Shown: in pieces, positions 6,399-11,399 of the stretch
Position numbering within the stretch: position 1 is the stretch's first letter
Layout of the letters: every line of letters starts with the position of its first letter
NCBI GenBank assembly: GCA_002427975.1
Contig: DIZT01000307.1
Span: 18,339-29,737 of the forward strand
Length of the DNA: 11,399 bases
Source: Micrococcaceae bacterium UBA6021
GTDB taxonomy: Bacteria > Actinomycetota > Actinomycetes > Actinomycetales > Micrococcaceae
Direction of reading: 5' to 3'
Notes under the pieces: generated by a model
The model's input: only the letters and a program-made list of their open reading frames with translations
Database searches by the model: none
Told to the model about the DNA's origin: nothing
Program-made: the position numbers and the translations under genes

Positions 6399-7460
6399 CT
6401 AAGGAAGGACGATTACCTGGGCGCCGAAGACCAGCCCGGCGCCGAAGCCGATCTGGAGTGCGAGGCCGCCGCTGAGCTCAGGGTTTTCCTTGAGCAGGCG
6501 GTGGGTGGCCAGGGGGATGGAGGCCGCCGAGGTGTTTCCGGCATCGGCGATGTCCCGGGCCACGGTGACGGATTCGGGAAGTTTCAGTTTCTTGACCATC
6601 TCGTCGATGATCCGCATGTTCGCCTGGTGGGGGATGAAGGCTGCAAGGTCGTCAGCCGTGATTCCGGCGACCTCCAGGGCCTGCTGGGCCATCTTCGCCA
6701 TTTCCCAGACGGCCCAGCGGAAGACTGTCTGTCCGTCCTGGCGGAGGGTGGGCCACAGGTCCTGGACTTCTTCCAACAGGGCAAAGTCGCCTGACTCGTC
6801 GGACTGGCGGGCCGCAATGCTCAGGTCACGGACATCCAGCATTGAACGCGTCATGCCGATGGCGTCCCACTTGCTGCCGTCCGAACCCCACACCGACGGC
6901 CCGATGCCGGGCGTGTCCGAGGGGCCGATCACGACCGCGCCGGCGCCGTCGCCAAGCAGGAACGAAATAGTCCGCTCATGGTTGTCAATAACGTCGGAAA
7001 GCTTTTCCGCCCCCACCACCAGGACGTAGGTGGCGGTACCGGCACGCACCAGGGCATCCGCCTGGGCGATGCCGTAGCAGTACCCGGCGCAGGCAGCCGA
7101 AATGTCGAAGGCGGGAGCCGGCGTCGCACCGAGCCTGTCAGCCAAGGCGGCCGCGGCCGACGGAGTGGCGTAAGGGTGGGTGACGGTGGAGACGATGACG
7201 GCTCCCAGCTGGGAGGCTTCGATGCCTGCCTGCTGCAGGGCCTCCCGGGCGGCGCCTTCGGCCATGTCAATGACGCTCACGTTGGCGGCGGCCCGGTGGC
7301 GGGTCACGATGCCGGTCCGTTGGCGGATCCATTCGTCCGAGGAATCAATCCACTGGCAGACGTCGTCGTTGGTGACGATGACGTCAGGCCGGAATGCGCC
7401 GAGTCCGATGATGCGGCTGTGCTGGTTTACGGGAAGCTGTTTCAGCGTGGGAACGCTCAT
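6399..7460 (-). CDS. fabH: 3-oxoacyl-ACP synthase III (FabH)
   Basis: A 353-residue ketoacyl synthase III that starts each fatty acid by condensing an acyl-CoA primer with malonyl-ACP. In Micrococcaceae, rich in anteiso and iso acids, the primer is probably a branched short-chain acyl-CoA; that is inferred. The catalytic triad is C124 (SAACAGYCYG), H278 (FIPHQAN) and N309 (AGNTSAAS). The early motif DEWIRQRTGI (42-51) and the C-terminal GFGAGLVFGAQVI are intact. The Cys-His distance is 154 residues against 132 in E. coli FabH; the extra length falls at about residues 205-242, before QTVFRWAV. The start ATG overlaps the fabD stop by 4 nt (ATGA), with GGAGGGA 5 nt upstream inside fabD, so translation is coupled to fabD. 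Confidence 0.96.
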   Translation of the reverse strand: MSVPTLKQLPVNQHSRIIGLGAFRPDVIVTNDDVCQWIDSSDEWIRQRTGIVTRHRAAANVSVIDMAEGAAREALQQAGIEASQLGAVIVSTVTHPYATPSAAAALADRLGATPAPAFDISAACAGYCYGIAQADALVRAGTATYVLVVGAEKLSDVIDNHERTISFLLGDGAGAVVIGPSDTPGIGPSVWGSDGSKWDAIGMTRSMLDVRDLSIAARQSDESGDFALLEEVQDLWPTLRQDGQTVFRWAVWEMAKMAQQALEVAGITADDLAAFIPHQANMRIIDEMVKKLKLPESVTVARDIADAGNTSAASIPLATHRLLKENPELSGGLALQIGFGAGLVFGAQVIVLP

Positions 7461-8386
7461 GCATTTCCCTCCAATTCTGCGAAGAGTGCCAGCGCGGCCG
7501 TGAGGTCGTCCGGGGTTTTGACTGCAATGGTCTTGACGCCGGGCATGCCGCGTTTGGCGAGCCCGGCCAGGGTGCCAGCCGGGGCCAGCTCAATGACGCC
7601 TGTGACGCCGCGCTGCACGAGTGTTTCCATGCACAGGTCCCAGCGGACCGGCCGGGAGACCTGCGCGATGAGGCTCTCGACGGCTGCGCCGCCGTCGGAG
7701 ACTTCACGGCCGTCAAAGTTGGACAGCAGCGGCACCTGCGGCTTCTGTGGCTTGAGGCCCGGCTTCAGCGCCTCGAGGGCGCTTACAGCGGGGGACATGT
7801 GTGAGGTGTGGAACGCTCCAGCCACCTTCAGCGGGATGACGCGCGCCTTGGCCGGCGGGTTGTCCGCCAGGGCCTTGAGCTGTTCGAAGGTTCCGGCAGC
7901 TACAGTCTGGCCCGCGCCATTGACGTTGGCCGGTGTCGCGCCGGAAGCCTCGATGGCGGCCAGGACCTCTGCCGGGTCCCCGCCCACCACTGCACTCATG
8001 CCGGTGGGAGTCACGGCGGCGGCCGCAGCCATGCTGTTGGCGCGTTCACGGACGAACGTCATGGCTTCCTGCTCGGTGAGCACGCCGGCGAGGGCCGAGG
8101 CGGTGATCTCGCCCACGGAGTGTCCGGCAAGGATCACCGGGAGTGTGCCGAGTTCGACGTCGAACAGCGACTTCGCGGCAACCAGCCCGGCGGCAACAAT
8201 CAGGGGCTGCGCAACAGCGGTGTCCTTGATGGTTTCCTCATCCGAGGTGGTCCCGTGGGCTATCAGGTCGATGCCTGCGATCTCACTGAGGGAGGCCAGA
8301 TGGCCTGCTACCGAAGGCAGTTCCAGCCAAGGGGCCAGAAAACCCGGGGTCTGTGAGCCCTGTCCAGGGCAGACTATTGCAAGCAC
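7457..8386 (-). CDS. fabD: Malonyl-CoA:ACP transacylase (FabD)
   Basis: A 309-residue malonyl-CoA:ACP acyltransferase that moves malonyl from CoA to AcpP, making the extender for FabH and FabF. The N-terminal GQGSQ (8-12), the nucleophile S90 in GHSVGE (88-93), R115, H193 in AFHTSHM and Q242 in AQVSRPVRW match the catalytic set of E. coli FabD (S92, R117, H201, Q250). NGAGQTVAAG replaces the usual N-P-Q-V region in a typical way. The start is GTG at 8386 and sits directly before the conserved core LAIVCPGQG; GGAAAG lies 8 nt upstream. It is the first fab gene, 87 bp after fasR, and a palindromic operator candidate occupies that gap, so it probably has its own promoter. Confidence 0.96.
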   Translation of the reverse strand: MLAIVCPGQGSQTPGFLAPWLELPSVAGHLASLSEIAGIDLIAHGTTSDEETIKDTAVAQPLIVAAGLVAAKSLFDVELGTLPVILAGHSVGEITASALAGVLTEQEAMTFVRERANSMAAAAAVTPTGMSAVVGGDPAEVLAAIEASGATPANVNGAGQTVAAGTFEQLKALADNPPAKARVIPLKVAGAFHTSHMSPAVSALEALKPGLKPQKPQVPLLSNFDGREVSDGGAAVESLIAQVSRPVRWDLCMETLVQRGVTGVIELAPAGTLAGLAKRGMPGVKTIAVKTPDDLTAALALFAELEGNA

Positions 8387-8452
8387 GTATCCAGCTTTCC
8401 AAATTACGGGTCATCCAGCGGTGTTTCTCTGCACCAAGCTCAAGGGGTCAGA

Positions 8453-8469
8453 TTGTAGGAAGTCTACAA
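8453..8469 (-). promoter_or_regulatory. Candidate FasR operator upstream of fabD
   Basis: On the - strand the site reads TTGTAGACTTCCTACAA, a perfect inverted repeat of 6-bp half-sites TTGTAG and CTACAA around 5 nt. It starts 4 nt after the fasR stop codon and ends 66 nt before the fabD start. A near copy lies before fasR at 9755-9771 (13 of 17 identical). Just downstream, CTGACC (8446-8451) is a possible -35, but no good -10 follows at 16-18 nt. Alternatively TAATTT (8401-8406) could be the -10, which would put the operator near -67. FasR of Streptomyces and MabR of mycobacteria are known to bind before fabD and control these genes; that this is the bound site is inferred. Confidence 0.7.
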
Positions 8470-8473
8470 CGAC

Positions 8474-9718
8474 TCACGGCTGATTCCGCGCCGGATGACG
8501 CTCGGCCGGGGCTTTTGGCGGCACCGAAAGCCGCCCGACCACCAACGCCGCCTGCAGCACAAACGCTTCCCGGGGGAGGAGCGGATCCCAGCCGGTGACG
8601 TCGCAGACGCGCTTGAGCCGGTACCTGACGGTGTTGGCGTGGACAAACAATTCGCGGGCAGTCGCCTCAAGGGAATGGCCCAACTCCAGGTAGGTGCCCA
8701 GGGTCTCGACCAGCCCGTTGGAAGCAGCGACAAGCGGACGGTAGATGTTCTTCACCAGAGAGCGGCGGGCCGCCTCGTCACCCGAGATGACGCGTTCCGG
8801 CAGAAGGTCATCGGCCGCCACGGGCCGTGGAGCGGAGGGCCAGGCCCTAGCGGCGGTCAGACCGGCAAAGGCAGACTGCGCTGATCCGCTGGCCTCCAGC
8901 AGGGAACCGGCTTCCGGGCCGTAGACAACGGGGCCGGGGGCGAACATTTCGCTGAGCTTCAGGTACGCGGTCTCGCGGTCCTGGACGCCGCCAAGGATCA
9001 GGATGAGCCGGTCGCCCTGGATGCCCACCAACGCATCCTCGGCGTAGCGGCCTGCCAGGCGGCGGAGTTCGCTGACGTAGCTGGCGCTGGGTTCAGACGG
9101 CGAATTGCCCACCATCACGGTGAACCTTTCCTGCGCCTTCCAGCCTAGCGCGGCGATCCGGGACCTTAGCGCGTCTGTGTTTTCGCCGCGCAGGATGGCG
9201 TCCACGATCAGCGCTTCCAGCCGGGTGTCCCAGGATCCGCGGGATTCGGCGGCCCGTGCATAAACGTCGGCGGCGGCGAAGGCCACTTCCCGCGAGTACC
9301 GGAGGACGGCTTCGCGGAGCGAGGGCTGGTCGGCTTCGGGGGCAATGACCGGCACCTGGTCTTCCACGACTTCAACCACGATCCGGATGAGCTGGAGCGC
9401 CTTCTGAAGACTGATGGACCGCGTCAGTTCGGTGGGTGCTGTTCCAAAGACATCGGTGAGGATCCACGACGGAGAGCTGGGCCGCTCGTACCAGGTGACA
9501 AACGCCGCGATGCCGTTTTGCGCCACCATGCCCAGGGCCGAGCGCTCATCGGAGCTGAGCCGGGAATACCACGGCAGTGACTTCTCCAGCTGGCGCAGGG
9601 TAGTGGTGGAGAGGTGTCCCACGCTTGACCGGAGCTTTTTCAGGGTTTCGGATTTCTCCGGCGTCATGCTGCGCGAGGACGGTTTGCGCTTCGCGGGCGG
9701 GGTGGTTGGCTCTGGCAT
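8474..9718 (-). CDS. fasR: PucR-family transcriptional regulator of fatty-acid synthesis (FasR/MabR-like)
   Basis: A 414-residue cytoplasmic regulator. The C-terminus carries the PucR-type helix-turn-helix (about 336-395), with SLEATARELFVHANTVRYRLKRV (349-371). The middle (about 150-280) has the degenerate GGDEF-like fold common in CdaR/PucR proteins, seen in the stretch that ends in GDRLILILGG. The N-terminal 120 residues are a helical region probably used for ligand sensing. Its place directly before fabD identifies it as the ortholog of Streptomyces FasR and mycobacterial MabR, activators of FAS-II genes that respond to acyl-CoA. An ATG at 9754 would add 12 residues but lies in the -35 region and has no ribosome binding site. 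The ATG at 9718 directly follows a -10 element and fits leaderless initiation. Palindromic sites before fasR and before fabD suggest that it regulates both. Confidence 0.9.
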   Translation of the reverse strand: MPEPTTPPAKRKPSSRSMTPEKSETLKKLRSSVGHLSTTTLRQLEKSLPWYSRLSSDERSALGMVAQNGIAAFVTWYERPSSPSWILTDVFGTAPTELTRSISLQKALQLIRIVVEVVEDQVPVIAPEADQPSLREAVLRYSREVAFAAADVYARAAESRGSWDTRLEALIVDAILRGENTDALRSRIAALGWKAQERFTVMVGNSPSEPSASYVSELRRLAGRYAEDALVGIQGDRLILILGGVQDRETAYLKLSEMFAPGPVVYGPEAGSLLEASGSAQSAFAGLTAARAWPSAPRPVAADDLLPERVISGDEAARRSLVKNIYRPLVAASNGLVETLGTYLELGHSLEATARELFVHANTVRYRLKRVCDVTGWDPLLPREAFVLQAALVVGRLSVPPKAPAERHPARNQP

Positions 9719-9753
9719 CCTTCGAGCATACGGTGCCTGCCCGGCAAGCTCCA
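9719..9753 (-). promoter_or_regulatory. Predicted leaderless promoter of fasR
   Basis: The -10 hexamer TATGCT (9730-9725) fits the actinobacterial TANNNT pattern and is followed by exactly 6 nt, CGAAGG, before the ATG at 9718. Transcription would therefore begin at the A of the start codon. With a 17-nt spacer the -35 position (9753-9748) reads TGGAGC, a poor match, as expected for a promoter that needs an activator. The candidate operator at 9755-9771 abuts it. Confidence 0.5.
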
Positions 9754-9754
9754 T

Positions 9755-9771
9755 TTGTGCAAAGGCTACAA
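9755..9771 (-). promoter_or_regulatory. Candidate FasR operator upstream of fasR
   Basis: On the - strand it reads TTGTAGCCTTTGCACAA, an imperfect inverted repeat with outer arms TTGT and ACAA separated by 9 nt. It shares 13 of 17 positions with the site before fabD, including TTGTAG, the central CTT and ACAA. It is centred at -45 from the predicted leaderless start and lies next to the -35 position, a common place for an activator that touches RNA polymerase. Autoregulation by FasR is inferred. Confidence 0.65.
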
Positions 9772-9817
9772 GGGTGTTGGACCTGCATCACAGGCGGTCT
9801 CCTGTACAGGAAACGTT

Positions 9818-9879
9818 GAGGGAACGACGACGGCGACCCTCACCTTTTGGTGAGTGCCGCCGTCGTCGTCAAATCCCTC
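9818..9879 (-). terminator. Strong compound hairpin between aceE and fasR
   Basis: Nested complementary arms: GAGGG/CCCTC at the base (9818-9822, 9875-9879), a perfect 12-bp stem ACGACGACGGCG/CGCCGTCGTCGT (9824-9835, 9858-9869), and a 6-bp tip CTCACC/GGTGAG (9839-9844, 9849-9854) closing on a 4-nt loop. It follows aceE by 77 nt on the - strand and probably ends its transcript. The bases after it lack a clear U-run, so Rho-independent action is uncertain. Confidence 0.55.
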
Positions 9880-9881
9880 GA

Positions 9882-9944
9882 GAGTTTTTGTCCAGATAAT
9901 CGGCCGATCGGGGCCTTTTGGGGGTGTTATCTGGACAAAAACTC
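9882..9944. repeat. Palindrome with 18-bp perfect arms downstream of aceE
   Basis: GAGTTTTTGTCCAGATAA (9882-9899) and its exact reverse complement (9927-9944) flank a 27-bp centre rich in G and C, which itself contains the palindrome ATCGGCCGAT (9899-9908). The element begins 12 nt after the aceE stop. The T-run lies in the 5' arm and the A-run in the 3' arm on either strand, so no U-tract follows the hairpin and it is not a classical terminator. A dispersed palindromic repeat or an mRNA 3'-end stabiliser fits better. Confidence 0.8.
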
Positions 9945-9956
9945 AATTGGGGTGGA

Positions 9957-11399
9957 TCAGGACTCGCCGCCCGCGTTGCCGGTGGAGCCGGCGTTGACGT
10001 TGTGGAGCCGGTACTTCTCGATGGCCTGGACCGGGGCCTGGGCGTCAACTTCGCCGCGGCGCGCCAGCATTTCCAGGGAACGGACCACGATGGAGTGGAT
10101 GTCGTTCTTGAAGAAGCGCCGGGCAGCCGCGCGGGTGTCGGAGAAGCCGAAGCCATCCGCGCCGAGCGTGGCAAACTCGTTCGGCACAAACTGGCGGATC
10201 TGGTCCGGAACGGCCTTCATGTAGTCCGTAACCGCAACCACGGGGCCGGTGGCACCTGCCAGCTGCTGGGCCACAAACGGAACACGGGCGGGCTTGCCCG
10301 GGTTCAGGAACGCTTCTTCCTCGGCGGCCATGCCGTCGCGGCGCAGTTCGTTCCAGGACGTGACGGACCAGACGTCGGCCGAGACTCCCCAGTCCTCGGC
10401 GAGCAGCCGCTGGGCTTCGATGGCCCAGGGAACAGAGACGCCGGAGGCCAGGATCTGGGTCCGGGGACCGTCGATCTTTGCCGGAGCCAGCAGGTAGATG
10501 CCCTTGAGGACACCTTCGACGTCGAGCTCCTCGGGTTCCGCGGGCTGGAAGATGGGCTCGTTGTAGACCGTGAGGTAGTACATGAGGTTTCGGTCAGCCG
10601 AATCGGGCCCGTACATGCGCTCGATGCCGTCCCGGATGATGTGGCCCATCTCGTACCCGTAGGCGGGGTCGTAAGTGACCACTGCCGGGTTCGTGGAGGC
10701 CAGGAGCGGGGAGTGGCCGTCCGCGTGCTGGAGTCCTTCGCCGGTCAGCGTGGTCCGGCCGGCGGTGGCACCGATGATGAAGCCGCGGGCCATCTGGTCC
10801 CCGGCGGCCCAGAAGGCGTCGCCGGTGCGCTGGAAGCCGAACATCGAGTAGAACACGTAGACGGGGATCAGCGGTACGCCATGGGTGGCGTAGGACGTTC
10901 CCGCGGCGGTGAACGCTGCCACGGCACCGGCTTCGTTGATGCCGGGGTGGATCAGCTGGCCTTGCGCGGACTCCTTGTAGGCGAGGACGAGGTCCCGGTC
11001 CACGGACAGGTAGTTCTGGCCCTTGGGGTTGTAGATCTTTGCCGTGGGGAAGAACGCATCCATGCCGAACGTGCGGGCTTCATCGGGGATGATCGGCGCG
11101 ATGTGCTTGCCGAAGTTCTTGTCCCGCATGAGGTCCTTGAGCAGCCGGACAAACGCCATGGTGGTGGCTGCCTGCTGTTTGCCGGAGCCACGCTTGGCGA
11201 CCTCGTACGTTTTTGCGTCCGGGAGGGCGATCTCCTGGTGTTTGGAACGCCGTTCCGGTACGGAGCCGCCGAGCTGGGCGCGGCGTTCCATCATGTACTG
11301 GATCTCCGGCGCATCGGTGCCCGGGTGGAAGTACGGAGGCTGGTACGGGTCCTTCTCCAGCTGCTCGTCGGTGACCGGGATCCGCAGGTGGTCGCGGAA
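9957..11399 (-). CDS. aceE: Pyruvate dehydrogenase E1 component (AceE), 5' end outside the window
   Basis: The frame is open from the right edge to a TGA at 9957-9959 and gives 480 residues, about the C-terminal half of the roughly 910-residue homodimeric E1. An in-frame ATG near 11294 is internal, since the frame continues upstream with [14 protein letters not shown] and [15 protein letters not shown], a typical AceE segment. AceE decarboxylates pyruvate with thiamine diphosphate and acetylates the lipoyl group of E2. The pyrimidine-binding domain is visible, with the GINEAGA motif (Glu codon 10932-10934, the residue expected to activate the cofactor), [36 protein letters not shown] and YDPAYGYEM. 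The transketolase C-terminal domain follows, ending [10 protein letters not shown]. Its product acetyl-CoA feeds the fatty-acid genes downstream. Hairpins after the stop suggest a transcript separate from fasR. Confidence 0.96.
   Translation of the reverse strand, partial: FRDHLRIPVTDEQLEKDPYQPPYFHPGTDAPEIQYMMERRAQLGGSVPERRSKHQEIALPDAKTYEVAKRGSGKQQAATTMAFVRLLKDLMRDKNFGKHIAPIIPDEARTFGMDAFFPTAKIYNPKGQNYLSVDRDLVLAYKESAQGQLIHPGINEAGAVAAFTAAGTSYATHGVPLIPVYVFYSMFGFQRTGDAFWAAGDQMARGFIIGATAGRTTLTGEGLQHADGHSPLLASTNPAVVTYDPAYGYEMGHIIRDGIERMYGPDSADRNLMYYLTVYNEPIFQPAEPEELDVEGVLKGIYLLAPAKIDGPRTQILASGVSVPWAIEAQRLLAEDWGVSADVWSVTSWNELRRDGMAAEEEAFLNPGKPARVPFVAQQLAGATGPVVAVTDYMKAVPDQIRQFVPNEFATLGADGFGFSDTRAAARRFFKNDIHSIVVRSLEMLARRGEVDAQAPVQAIEKYRLHNVNAGSTGNAGGES

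Noticed and set aside
6978..8483. A 501-codon open frame on the + strand, antisense to fabH and fabD
   Set aside because: Its product is low-complexity, rich in Ala, Ser, Arg and Gly, and matches no family I know, while the - strand frames encode complete FabH and FabD. It is a product of high-GC codon bias.
9719..9754. ATG at 9754 as the fasR start
   Set aside because: It has no ribosome binding site, adds 12 residues unlike the family N-terminus, and lies at or upstream of the likely -35, so it would not be in the mRNA.
9882..9944. att site or transposon ends
   Set aside because: No integrase or transposase gene is near, there are no flanking direct repeats, and the 27-bp centre is too short to carry cargo. 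The xerC gene in the window is the housekeeping recombinase and is 6 kb away.
10561..10577. TTGTAGACC on the + strand, resembling half of the fasR/fabD operator; similar TTGTAG at 10976 and 11028
   Set aside because: Only one half-site is present, with no ACAA at the right spacing, and all lie inside aceE coding sequence where Tyr and Lys codons create them.
11292..11294. ATG at 11294 as the aceE start
   Set aside because: The frame continues to the window edge with recognisable AceE sequence, so this Met is internal and the gene is cut by the edge.

Overview
The window is a high-GC actinobacterial chromosomal segment. Protein signatures and gene order point to the Micrococcaceae, most likely Arthrobacter or Pseudarthrobacter; this assignment rests on recognition and not on a search. 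It holds eleven protein genes in two convergent blocks that meet near position 4640. There is no tRNA, rRNA, CRISPR array, transposase or prophage gene.

Left block, + strand, 1-4600. A DNA-processing cluster: the last 32 codons of a YraN-family protein, comM (hexameric branch-migration helicase of natural transformation), dprA (RecA loader on incoming single strands) and xerC (tyrosine recombinase that resolves chromosome dimers). The first three genes are tightly packed. After a 276-bp spacer carrying small palindromes comes a DUF3145 gene of unknown function.

Right block, - strand, read from right to left: aceE (C-terminal part only, running off the right edge), fasR (PucR-type regulator, the FasR/MabR family), fabD, fabH, acpP and fabF. 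This is the conserved actinobacterial arrangement of pyruvate dehydrogenase E1, the fatty-acid synthesis regulator and the FAS-II genes. AceE makes acetyl-CoA; FabD loads malonyl onto AcpP; FabH makes the first condensation; FabF elongates. fabD and fabH overlap by 4 bp. fabG, the dehydratase and the enoyl reductase are not in the window.

The most informative signals lie between the genes. Two 17-bp inverted repeats of the form TTGT-N9-ACAA, identical at 13 of 17 positions, sit upstream of fabD (8453-8469) and upstream of fasR (9755-9771). They are strong candidates for the FasR operator and predict autoregulation. The fasR copy abuts a promoter whose -10 (TATGCT) is placed so that the transcript would start at the A of an ATG, a leaderless mRNA. 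A hairpin followed by a U-tract lies between acpP and fabF and probably works as a partial terminator that lets acpP be made in excess of fabF. Two long perfect palindromes (18-bp arms after aceE, 20-bp arms between DUF3145 and fabF) lack a 3' U-tract and may belong to dispersed repeat families. I found no wholly new multi-gene system; the novelty here is regulatory.
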